From a virus, in the IMG/VR virus record IMGVR_UViG_3300031673_000256, positions 1 through 34,626 of that record: DNA of 34,626 nt. The stretch is one strand, 5' to 3'. The position numbers and the translations under genes were made by a program. Under the pieces are notes generated by a model. The model saw only the letters and a program-made list of their open reading frames with translations. It did not search any database and was not told where the DNA came from. Position 1 is the first letter of the stretch. The number at the start of each line of letters is the position of its first letter. Below are positions 14,687 to 20,199 of the stretch, piece after piece.

Positions 14687-15277
14687 CTACCTCCGGCAAT
14701 GACCGCATTCGCATTCCGGCGGCTCTCCCGCATCCACCGCCGCCAGAATCCCCCGCGCCTTCTCCTCCAACTTCCGCCCCACCTCCGCGTTCCGCACCAC
14801 CTCGCACACCCATAATTCCCCTGACTCGCGTTCCTTATACACCACCAGCGCCCGCTCGTACCCCCCCCAGTGCATATACGCCTGGACCTGGTCGTAGTGC
14901 CTCAACTTTGCCCCCATGTCGCGGACATTCTCCAGTCCGTCCGCATTCACCGACTTCACCTCGAGCAGCACACCGCCCACCACCCCATCGATGTGCCCCT
15001 GCACCCGGCCGCCGAACGCCACCAACTCCTTCCCCACCTCCTCCACCTCGATCCCCATCTGCTCCAACCGCGCCCGCACGTCCCTCTCGTGCACGTACCC
15101 CTCGTGGCAATACAGCACCCCCTGCACCCCCGGCTGCCGGCGCCCCTCCACCAGGTCGAAAAACAACTTCCGAGGACACTGCCCGATCATACTCATCCCC
15201 AGATACTGCCGGCCGTCGTCCCAATCGTTCGCCACGGCCTCCAATAACATCTTCTTCAACTCCAGCGCATCCATCAC
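14687..15277 (-). CDS. PD-(D/E)XK exonuclease, Cas4/RecB-like, with Cys cluster
   Basis: A 196-residue nuclease-fold protein. IGQCPRKLFFDL near residue 32 and HERDVRARLE near 62 are followed by VQGHIDGVV and LLEVKSVN (the D...ExK active site, about residues 96-110) and HYDQVQAYMHW (the QxxxY motif, about 130). One Cys sits in GQCPR and three in the C-terminal ECECGHC, an arrangement like the Fe-S cluster ligands of Cas4/AddB-type nucleases. It probably processes DNA ends in phage recombination or replication. No cas1/cas2 or CRISPR array is nearby, so a CRISPR role is not supported. It overlaps the upstream gene by 4 bp. Confidence 0.85.
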   Translation of the reverse strand: MMDALELKKMLLEAVANDWDDGRQYLGMSMIGQCPRKLFFDLVEGRRQPGVQGVLYCHEGYVHERDVRARLEQMGIEVEEVGKELVAFGGRVQGHIDGVVGGVLLEVKSVNADGLENVRDMGAKLRHYDQVQAYMHWGGYERALVVYKERESGELWVCEVVRNAEVGRKLEEKARGILAAVDAGEPPECECGHCRR

Positions 15278-15612
15278 TCCTCCTTGCTACTGGCCGTCGG
15301 CTCACGCCCGACGACCTCCCGATAAGCCTGCAGCGCATCCTCATAATCAGCATCGCGCTGCTCAATCACCGCCGGCATCGCCCGCCACCGCCGTGCTATA
15401 CATGCCTCACTATGCGTGATCCCAATCCAGTTCCGCAGCGCCCGCTCGACGACCTCCTCCAACCTGGCCTCCTCCATCCGAGGCCCCACCGCCACACTCG
15501 GCGCCTGCACCACCAGCGCCCGCCGGCCCGTCACCACCTCCGCCGCCAGCCGCAAATCCTCGACCGTCACCCCCCGCGCCATCTCCGCCATCGCCCCACA
15601 AAACTCGTCCAT
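15274..15612 (-). CDS. Hypothetical helical protein before the nuclease
   Basis: I do not recognise this 112-residue, mostly helical protein (EDLRLAAEVVTGRRALVV, EEARLEEVVERALRNWIGI, DADYEDALQAYREVVG). Start ATG 15612 follows GAGGAGGA; ATG 15615 is also possible. Its ATGA overlap with the nuclease gene suggests a partner such as a recombination co-factor. The leader contains one copy of the 20-bp repeat (15662-15676) and lies after the structured element at 15683-15827. Confidence 0.6.
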   Translation of the reverse strand: MDEFCGAMAEMARGVTVEDLRLAAEVVTGRRALVVQAPSVAVGPRMEEARLEEVVERALRNWIGITHSEACIARRWRAMPAVIEQRDADYEDALQAYREVVGREPTASSKEE

Positions 15613-15661
15613 CATTCCTCCTCTATGATCCTGATCCATTCCCATCCTATCCGTTACTTTC

Positions 15662-15676
15662 CCAATCCGTTGTTGT
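15662..15676 (-). repeat. Leader repeat, single copy (site 1 of 8)
   Basis: Contains the core CCAATCCGTTGTTGT (plus strand), preceded by TCCGTTACTTT. The orientation is the same as all other copies. It sits about 50 bp upstream of the start of the gene at 15612, the only site outside the structural module. Confidence 0.85.
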
Positions 15677-15682
15677 AATCCA

Positions 15683-15827
15683 CGGTGACCGGGTGGAGGT
15701 CCTGCAACCTCCGGAGGCCTTCAGTAGTGGCCACAGCCCCAGGCTCCTATCGTCTCCGGATCGTGAGCCACCACCTCGCAATCCTGCGCCACACTTAGCC
15801 GCTGCTCCGCAGCCACCCCGGTCACCG
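15683..15827. ncRNA. Candidate structured RNA or attachment region closed by a 14-bp stem
   Basis: CGGTGACCGGGTGG (15683-15696) pairs with CCACCCCGGTCACCG (15813-15827) with a single bulged base. Inside, read on the minus strand, are CTGC-GGA-GCAG, CGCA-GGAT-TGCG, a GGCTC/GAGCC helix and GGAGGT-TGCAGG-ACCTCC. This would be a multibranched fold about 145 nt long. It lies between the tyrosine recombinase stop (15854) and the next gene. It could be a non-coding RNA, a recombinase arm/core site or an elaborate terminator; strand cannot be fixed because stems are symmetric. I recognise no known RNA family. Confidence 0.4.
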
Positions 15828-15853
15828 CTCTTCCTCATTCCCCATCTACCCAT

Positions 15854-16930
15854 CTACTCGATCCCGATCAGCGCCTCCACCTGCGCCCACAGCACGTCCT
15901 TCCTCTTCTCCGTATGCTGAATGTAAATCTGCGTCGTCGCCAACGTCGAATGATTCAGAAACCTCTGCAACTCCTGCAAATCGTCCGTCAACTCGCGCCG
16001 CAACATCGCCGCCGTGTGCCGCAGCGTGTGCGTGTGGATCCGCTCCCACTTCAACCCCGCCCGCCTGGCGCACTTCTTCACGATCCTATTGATGAACGAC
16101 GCCGACAACGGCTCATCCCCCCGCACCGTCACCCCCAACCGCTCCACCACGTCGCTCAGCGCCACGAACACATAATCCCCTTCCCCCATCCCCTCCAACC
16201 GCCCCGCCGCCCTCAAATACCCCACCATCGCATTGTACGCCGGCAGCGGCAACTCATCCTCCCGCGACGTCCCACCCTTCCCCCACCACCTGTAATACAC
16301 CCGCCCCCCTTCCTCGCGGATGTCCCCCCACCGCAGCCGCCGCACCTCCGACGACCTCCGCCCCGTGTACAAATACGTCACGATCAGCGCCAGATCCCTC
16401 AGCCCCTCCACCGTATCCTGCGGAATAGACCTGAGCAGCGCCCGCACCTCATCCACACTCAAATAAATGCTTCGCTCATAAGGAGAAATCTTCGCGCGCT
16501 CCACCCGCATCACCGGATTCCGCTCCGCCAGCGGCACCTCCCGGCCCGACACCCCATCCACCACCGTGAACCGGTTGCAGCAAAACGCATAAAACGACGA
16601 CAACGCCGCCAACCGCAGATTTACCGTCGCCTCCGCCAGCCCCGCCTCCCTCATCCCCTGCTGCCAGCGCAACACCTGCACCCCTCCCACCTCCCACGGC
16701 TCCACCCCGCACCCCGCGAAAAACCCCTGCACCGCCCCCTCGTACGCCCGCCGCGTATGCTGGCTTCGCGCCGCCCTCACCTCCAACCACGCCACCGCCG
16801 CCTGCCCCCACCACTCCCGCAGCCGCTCCTCCCGCCCCTGGCCACCCTCCGGCCCCAGCCCCCGGCTCCCACTCCATCCCGGCCCCACCACCGCCGGCAA
16901 CCCCACTCCCACCATCCCCTGCATCGTCAT
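15854..16930 (-). CDS. Tyrosine recombinase (XerC/D-like integrase)
   Basis: A 358-residue recombinase. After a Gly-rich N-terminus comes a SAM-like core-binding domain (about 38-115, QHTRRAYEGAVQGFF...ATVNLRLAALSSFYAF), then the catalytic domain with all expected residues: R192 in TGRRSSE, K218 in WWGKGG, H301 and R304 in HTLRH, H327 in LNHSTL and Y336 in QIYIQH. It could integrate the phage or resolve dimers of a plasmid form. GGGAGG lies seven bases before ATG 16930. A second recombinase of a different class is at 20200-21684, so which one integrates is open. A 10-bp hairpin lies in the leader at 16967-16995. Confidence 0.93.
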   Translation of the reverse strand: MTMQGMVGVGLPAVVGPGWSGSRGLGPEGGQGREERLREWWGQAAVAWLEVRAARSQHTRRAYEGAVQGFFAGCGVEPWEVGGVQVLRWQQGMREAGLAEATVNLRLAALSSFYAFCCNRFTVVDGVSGREVPLAERNPVMRVERAKISPYERSIYLSVDEVRALLRSIPQDTVEGLRDLALIVTYLYTGRRSSEVRRLRWGDIREEGGRVYYRWWGKGGTSREDELPLPAYNAMVGYLRAAGRLEGMGEGDYVFVALSDVVERLGVTVRGDEPLSASFINRIVKKCARRAGLKWERIHTHTLRHTAAMLRRELTDDLQELQRFLNHSTLATTQIYIQHTEKRKDVLWAQVEALIGIE

Positions 16931-16966
16931 CTCACACCTCCCTCATCCATTTTGACGTTCCCCGCC

Positions 16967-16995
16967 GGGCTGGATCCCCCCCCCCGATCCAGCCC
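16967..16995. other. Perfect 10-bp hairpin with homopolymer loop upstream of the tyrosine recombinase
   Basis: GGGCTGGATC (16967-16976) and GATCCAGCCC (16986-16995) flank a loop of nine C (nine G on the minus strand). No T-tract follows on the minus strand. It lies 37 bp before the recombinase start, between stop and start codons, and may be a regulator or recombinase site, or a weak terminator. Confidence 0.55.
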
Positions 16996-17020
16996 CGCAA
17001 GCAACCTCAAAACCCGTGCC

Positions 17021-17119
17021 CTACCCCCTCCACCACATCACCAGCACGATCAGCCCCACCACCTCCAACCCCAGCATCACCCAATCCGCCCTGCTCCACC
17101 GGTTCGGCTTTCCCGCCAC
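17021..17119 (-). CDS. Possible 32-residue single-TM peptide
   Basis: A GTG-initiated frame (start right after GGAGGTGGAGG) ends at TAG 17023-17021. It encodes a basic N-terminus followed by WVMLGLEVVGLIVLVMWWRG, a clear transmembrane segment. A competing frame in the same DNA, ATG 17159 to 17007 (50 residues, Gly-rich, GGGAGG five bases upstream), has the better ribosome-binding site but low-complexity sequence. Only one is probably real; the membrane peptide looks more protein-like. Confidence 0.4.
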   Translation of the reverse strand: MAGKPNRWSRADWVMLGLEVVGLIVLVMWWRG

Positions 17120-17161
17120 CCTCCACCTCCAGGTGCGCGTCGGACCACCCCGCCGCCATCC

Positions 17162-17503
17162 CTACCTCCCCCTCACCACCCGCAGTGCCGTCCGCAGGCA
17201 TCCCCACCAATCCCCGCACTCCCGCGCCTCCCCCACCGCCTCCCGCACCACCGCCACCGCCTCCTGCCACATCCCCAACCCCACCTCCTGCCCGTCCCCT
17301 CCACCCACCTTCCCATCGCGTATTTCTATATCCGTGGTTCTCCTCCCCATCCTCCCCAGCGCCTCCTCCACGTGCGCCCCCCGGATCTCCGCCGCCCCTA
17401 CCACCACCTCATCCAGCGTCGCCCACAAATCATCCCACGACACCGTCTCCAGCCCTCGCCGCGCCGCCCACAACAACTTCTGCGCCGATCCTGTCCTCTC
17501 CAT
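17162..17503 (-). CDS. Hypothetical helical protein
   Basis: A 113-residue protein, not recognised. It is mostly helical, with SAQKLLWAARRGLETVSWDDLWATLDEVVVGAAE and WQEAVAVVREAVGEARE, and ends in a basic tail. Tight spacing to the next frames places it in the early leftward operon of small unknown genes. No metal or membrane motif is seen. Confidence 0.6.
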   Translation of the reverse strand: MERTGSAQKLLWAARRGLETVSWDDLWATLDEVVVGAAEIRGAHVEEALGRMGRRTTDIEIRDGKVGGGDGQEVGLGMWQEAVAVVREAVGEARECGDWWGCLRTALRVVRGR

Positions 17504-17508
17504 TTTCC

Positions 17509-17703
17509 CTACCCCCTGCGATTTCTCCGCCGCGACAACTTCGCCGTCTTCCGTGCCTTGCCCACCTTCCCCTTCGCGCCCCTCGCCGGCTGCCGTCCCC
17601 GCTCGTGCTTCGAGGCCCCCTTCAGCTCCGCCAGCGCCGCTCGTATCGGCACCTCCGCCAGCGTCCTCAACAACTTATCCTTCCACTCCACCCCTATCTC
17701 CAT
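17509..17703 (-). CDS. Small very basic protein
   Basis: A 64-residue protein with a short amphipathic N-terminus (WKDKLLRTLAEVPIRAALAELKG) and a strongly basic C-terminal half rich in Lys/Arg (KHERGRQPARGAKGKVGKARK and on). This suggests nucleic-acid binding. GGGAGGTAGGG precedes ATG 17703 and the stop of the previous gene lies two bases before. Upstream in-frame sequence is shadow of the neighbour. Function unknown. Confidence 0.6.
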   Translation of the reverse strand: MEIGVEWKDKLLRTLAEVPIRAALAELKGASKHERGRQPARGAKGKVGKARKTAKLSRRRNRRG

Positions 17704-17705
17704 CC

Positions 17706-17942
17706 CTACCTCCCATCCCCCATCGCCTGCACGATCTGCGCCATCGCCCGTGTCATCGCCGCCCGCGCCTCCTCCAGACACCGCGCATACACCGGCACCC
17801 GCGCCCCGTTCCCGTCCACCGTCAAAATCCCGATCAACTGCAACCCCTCCCACATCCCCGGGAACCCCTCCACGAACCCATCCACCACCGCCCCCGCCGG
17901 GCGTACCGCCACCACTGCCTGCTCACAGTCCCCCATCGGCAT
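17706..17942 (-). CDS. Hypothetical protein
   Basis: A 78-residue protein with GMWEGLQLIGILTVDGNGARVPVYARC in the middle and a C-terminal helix (LEEARAAMTRAMAQIVQAM). Not recognised. It overlaps the upstream gene by 20 bp and is followed after two bases by the basic protein, so these form one coupled set of early genes. Confidence 0.55.
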   Translation of the reverse strand: MPMGDCEQAVVAVRPAGAVVDGFVEGFPGMWEGLQLIGILTVDGNGARVPVYARCLEEARAAMTRAMAQIVQAMGDGR

Positions 17943-18135
17943 CCTCCTCGAACTCGTCCTCCACCTCCCGCGCGATCTCCTCCAGCGCCAACCGCAAATG
18001 CCCCCGCCCCAACATCTGCGCCCCCACCTTCCGCGCGACCTCCTCCCCCCGCGCGATCACCGGTGCCAGCGCCTGCTCACTGTACATCTGCCGGAACACC
18101 AACAGAAACGCCTCAGCCGCCGCCGTCCTCTTCAT
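17923..18135 (-). CDS. Small helical protein
   Basis: A 70-residue helical protein (AEAFLLVFRQMYSEQALAPVIARGEEVARKVG...LRLALEEIAREVEDEFEED) with an acidic end. ATG 18135 overlaps the stop of the preceding gene as ATGA; the longer frame is shadow. No known family recognised. Confidence 0.6.
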   Translation of the reverse strand: MKRTAAAEAFLLVFRQMYSEQALAPVIARGEEVARKVGAQMLGRGHLRLALEEIAREVEDEFEEDADGGL

Positions 18136-18497
18136 CGCATCACCACCGGCAGCCACCCCCGCCCCATCAGCACCGGCTCCAGCCAAATGTCCGGCATCCG
18201 CGTCGGCAGCGTCGGCACCAACTCCGCCCCCGTCGCCGGCAACAACACCACCGTCGCCGTCGCCACCGCCACCGATTCATCCTTCCCTGGCTTCCTGGTC
18301 GGCTCCACCGTCGCCACCGCTGCCGTCGCCGTCGGCGTGAACCCCGTCGGCACCCCCCGCACCGTCGGCGTCTCCACCGGCGAGATCGGCGACACCCCCA
18401 CCTGCGCCGCCAACCCCTGCCCCCCCACCACCAACACCCCCACCAGCACCACCAACCCAATCACTACCTCCAGCCGCCAATTGCTTCTCTCCATCAT
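18132..18497 (-). CDS. Membrane-anchored Thr/Pro-rich protein with LPATG
   Basis: A 121-residue protein with an N-terminal signal-anchor or uncleaved signal (LEVVIGLVVLVGVLVVGGQGLAA, about residues 9-31), then a Thr/Pro/Val-rich extracytoplasmic stretch (SPVETPTVRGVPTGFTPTATAA) like the linkers of Chloroflexota secreted proteins. LPATG occurs at 86-90. A sortase substrate would need a TM segment and basic tail after it; these are absent, so LPATG is probably fortuitous or atypical. ATGA overlaps on both sides show co-translation. Possibly a lysogenic-conversion or exclusion protein. Confidence 0.65.
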   Translation of the reverse strand: MMERSNWRLEVVIGLVVLVGVLVVGGQGLAAQVGVSPISPVETPTVRGVPTGFTPTATAAVATVEPTRKPGKDESVAVATATVVLLPATGAELVPTLPTRMPDIWLEPVLMGRGWLPVVMR

Positions 18498-18826
18498 CTG
18501 CTCCTCTCCACACCCTCCAGCAAATGCAACACCCGCGCCTCATTCTCCGTCAGAGCCACCCGGCTCGCGTCCGGCGTAAAATGAAACATCAGATCTCGCA
18601 CCTGCACACTCAGATCCCGCAACTCCTCCCCATCCTGGCACCGCTCGATCATCCGCGCCAGGTCCTCCACGATCGAGCCTGCCACCGTACACCGCCCGGT
18701 GCACAGATCCACAACCCCCTTGACAATCGTCATAAGCGCCCGCTCCCTGCCTGCCTGCTCCTCCATCCTCACCGTTGGCAGCAGCATCCTCATCCCTTCC
18801 CCCAATGCCCTCATTATCGGATCCAT
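18494..18826 (-). CDS. Hypothetical helical protein, early operon
   Basis: A 110-residue helical protein (MDPIMRALGEGMRMLLP, AGRERALMTIVKGVVDLC, GSIVEDLARMIERCQDGEELRDLSVQVRDLM) ending LTENEARVLHLLEGVERSR. Not recognised. GGAAGGTGGGAG precedes ATG 18826. It is the first gene after hairpin T3 and so would need read-through or a local promoter to be expressed from the 19192 promoter region. Confidence 0.6.
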   Translation of the reverse strand: MDPIMRALGEGMRMLLPTVRMEEQAGRERALMTIVKGVVDLCTGRCTVAGSIVEDLARMIERCQDGEELRDLSVQVRDLMFHFTPDASRVALTENEARVLHLLEGVERSR

Positions 18827-18872
18827 CTCCCACCTTCCTAATCCGTAAATCCTGCCCATCCGTGTTCCAAAC

Positions 18873-18910
18873 AAAAAAACGGACGTCTCACCTCACAGCG
18901 AAACGCCCGT
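18873..18910 (-). terminator. Rho-independent hairpin T3 overlapping the end of the first early gene
   Basis: On the minus strand ACGGGCGT (18910-18903) pairs with ACGTCCGT (18886-18879), one G:U pair, followed by seven T (18879-18873). The 16-nt loop contains GTGAGGTGA and includes the stop codon of the RHH gene. The stem is fully paired only on the minus strand, which supports leftward transcription. It would separate the first early gene from the rest unless antiterminated. Confidence 0.8.
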
Positions 18911-19192
18911 CACCCCTGCCTTCACCATCCGCGCCGTCACCCACTCCCGGATCACCAGCCCCAGCGCCTCCCCGATGCTACCGAAACCCTCATCCTTCGC
19001 CACCTGCGTCAGCACCGCCTGCTCCAGCGCCGGCAACGCCCCCGTGATCCGCCGCCCGTCCAGCCCCTGCCGGACCAACAGCGCCGCCTGCTCCCTTGGA
19101 TCCCGCCCCTCCGCCCGCGCCAAATCCGACAATGCCTGACTCACATCTGGTGTCAGCTTAATCATCATCCTTCTTGGAATATACTCATTCAT
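18893..19192 (-). CDS. Ribbon-helix-helix-like regulator, first leftward early gene
   Basis: A 99-residue protein with an RHH-like N-terminus: YIPRRMMIKLTPDVSQALSDLARAEGRDPREQAALLVRQGL, then a helical part (LEQAVLTQVAKDEGFGSIGEALGLVIREWV). AGGAG eight bases before ATG 19192 fits the start. It is the gene divergent from the XRE repressor across the control region, the position of Cro-like or early regulators. The stop codon is in the loop of T3. DNA target unknown. Confidence 0.7.
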   Translation of the reverse strand: MNEYIPRRMMIKLTPDVSQALSDLARAEGRDPREQAALLVRQGLDGRRITGALPALEQAVLTQVAKDEGFGSIGEALGLVIREWVTARMVKAGVTGVSL

Positions 19193-19204
19193 CTCCCCAT
19201 CTCC

Positions 19205-19375
19205 TGGTAACGCTTTCCGTGTGGTATCTGTGCCCATACGGTCAGTCAGTTACCATGATAGCGACAATCCCAAAACTGTATAGTACCAAATGTCACCTAA
19301 AACACGTGACAAATGACACACCATTTACTTAGGTATGGTCATTCGAGTTACCAAACTTGGAATCCCTAATTACCA
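19205..19375. promoter_or_regulatory. Divergent control region with TTACCA/TGGTAA half-sites
   Basis: Between the divergent RHH and repressor genes, TTACCA-like half-sites occur at 19205-19210 (TGGTAA), 19222-19227 (TGGTAT), 19250-19255, 19283-19288 (GTACCA), 19348-19353 and 19370-19375. A separate dyad TGTCAC-N9-GTGACA lies at 19291-19311. The region is AT-rich compared with its flanks. It looks like a lambda-like operator cluster; the spacing is irregular, so exact operators need footprinting. Confidence 0.6.
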
Positions 19376-19398
19376 CAACCTATGATAGACTATATACT
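19370..19398 (+). promoter_or_regulatory. Candidate repressor promoter (rightward)
   Basis: TTACCA (19370-19375) and TATACT (19393-19398) are 17 bp apart. The -35 is itself a TTACCA half-site, as would be expected for autoregulation. AAAGGAGG at 19406-19413 follows. Confidence 0.55.
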
Positions 19399-19425
19399 TG
19401 ATTGAAAGGAGGTCCGGGCAGCACA

Positions 19426-19569
19426 ATGGGGCAAAAATCACTCCTTCATGGTAGAATAAAGAAACTGTGCCTGATCAAACCAAACTCACCCGTTGGATAC
19501 TCAATACCCTACGCCAAAACGGCTGGTCCATTCGCGAATTTGCGCGCCGCGCTGGCGTATCACATGTAG
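19426..19569 (+). CDS. Possible 47-codon upstream frame overlapping the repressor gene
   Basis: ATG 19426 lies 12 bases after AAAGGAGG and opens a 47-codon frame (starts MGQKSLLHGRIKKL) that overlaps the repressor in another frame and ends at TAG 19567-19569. The repressor itself has a GTG start without a clear ribosome-binding site. The frame may be a leader that couples or limits repressor translation, or merely open by chance. Confidence 0.3.
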   Translation: MGQKSLLHGRIKKLCLIKPNSPVGYSIPYAKTAGPFANLRAALAYHM

Positions 19570-19847
19570 CGATTACGCGCGTATTAAACGCATATGGCAG
19601 TGCTGGGGCAGAACTATGCCTCGCCTTGGCCCGCGCCACCCACACCCCAGCGGAAACACTCCTGGAGCTCGCCGGTCTTATCCCGTCTTACACACCTGAC
19701 ACAGCACAAGAACAACGCGAATATGAATTGCTCAACTACTTCCGGCTGCTTGACCCCGGCGGCCAGCGCGCCCTCATGACCCTCGCCCGCGCCCTCCACG
19801 AGGACCGCGCTGAATACAATATTGACAGAGAGAGAGAGAATAAATGA
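19467..19847 (+). CDS. XRE-family repressor (CI-like)
   Basis: A 126-residue protein with an N-terminal XRE HTH: TKLTRWILNTLRQNGWSIREFARRAGVSHVAITRVLNAYG (about residues 5-44), then LALARATHTPAETLLELAGL and a helical C-terminal part (EYELLNYFRLLDPGGQRALMTLARAL). It probably represses the leftward early promoter and maintains lysogeny. The only start that keeps the HTH is GTG 19467, because an in-frame TAG lies 15 bp upstream; no strong Shine-Dalgarno precedes it. No LexA-like peptidase domain is present, so induction must work differently from lambda CI cleavage. The next gene overlaps it by 4 bp. Confidence 0.85.
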   Translation: MPDQTKLTRWILNTLRQNGWSIREFARRAGVSHVAITRVLNAYGSAGAELCLALARATHTPAETLLELAGLIPSYTPDTAQEQREYELLNYFRLLDPGGQRALMTLARALHEDRAEYNIDRERENK

Positions 19848-20128
19848 ACCACCCACCGGCCCCGCCCCTGACCCTGACTCTTGAGGCCCGCACCGCCATC
19901 CTCGACCGCGAAGTCGCCCGCTACGTCAAACGCGGCTTCCGCCTCGTCACCCGCACCCCCACCACCGCCCAACTCCTCAAACCCAAACACTTCTCCTTCC
20001 TCTGGGCCACCCTCTGGTTCTGCTGCCTCGGCATCGGCCTCCTCTTCTACCTCTTCTACTACTGGTCCCGCCGCGACCAAACCATCTACCTCGAAGTGGA
20101 CCCCACCGGCCGCATCCGCAAAACCTGA
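19844..20128 (+). CDS. Small membrane protein of the lysogeny operon
   Basis: A 94-residue protein: charged helix (LEARTAILDREVARYVKRGFRLVTRTPTTAQLLKPK), one strong hydrophobic hairpin or long TM (FLWATLWFCCLGIGLLFYLFYYW), then RRDQTIYLEVDPTGRIRKT. This layout (YVxRGYRVxxxTPTTAQL...FSFLW...YLEVDxxGRI) is one I associate with a widespread family of small bacterial membrane proteins of unknown role. Co-translated with the repressor (ATGA overlap), it may act in superinfection exclusion or lysogenic conversion. Confidence 0.75.
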   Translation: MNHPPAPPLTLTLEARTAILDREVARYVKRGFRLVTRTPTTAQLLKPKHFSFLWATLWFCCLGIGLLFYLFYYWSRRDQTIYLEVDPTGRIRKT

Positions 20129-20134
20129 TCCTCC

Positions 20135-20197
20135 TTACGGATTACGCATTACGGATTACGGATTACGGATTACGGATTACGGATTACGGATTACGCA
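20135..20197 (+). repeat. GGATTAC heptad tandem array
   Basis: About nine copies of the 7-bp unit TTACGGA (two variants TTACGCA) run up to the start codon of the serine recombinase. The unit is a simple intergenic repeat type seen in several bacterial phyla. It supplies only a weak ribosome-binding sequence for the gene that follows. Confidence 0.9.
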
Positions 20198-20199
20198 TC

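Noticed and set aside
14687-15277. CRISPR-Cas adaptation module
   Set aside because: Only a Cas4-like nuclease; no Cas1, Cas2 or array in the window.
17007-17270. 87-codon Gly-rich minus-strand frame
   Set aside because: Its 5' part overlaps the gene at 17162-17503. Only the ATG 17159 version is possible and it competes with the membrane-peptide frame listed.
17509-17942. Toxin-antitoxin pair
   Set aside because: Two small coupled genes, but neither shows a toxin fold or antitoxin DNA-binding pattern I recognise.
15914-18340. 808-codon plus-strand frame opposite the tyrosine recombinase and early genes
   Set aside because: Low-complexity Pro/His/Arg shadow. The minus strand carries a recombinase with all catalytic residues and correctly spaced ribosome-binding sites.
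20135-20197. GGATTAC heptads as a telomere or attachment site
   Set aside because: Lies internally, a simple repeat type; no evidence of ends. Attachment within it cannot be judged without the host sequence.
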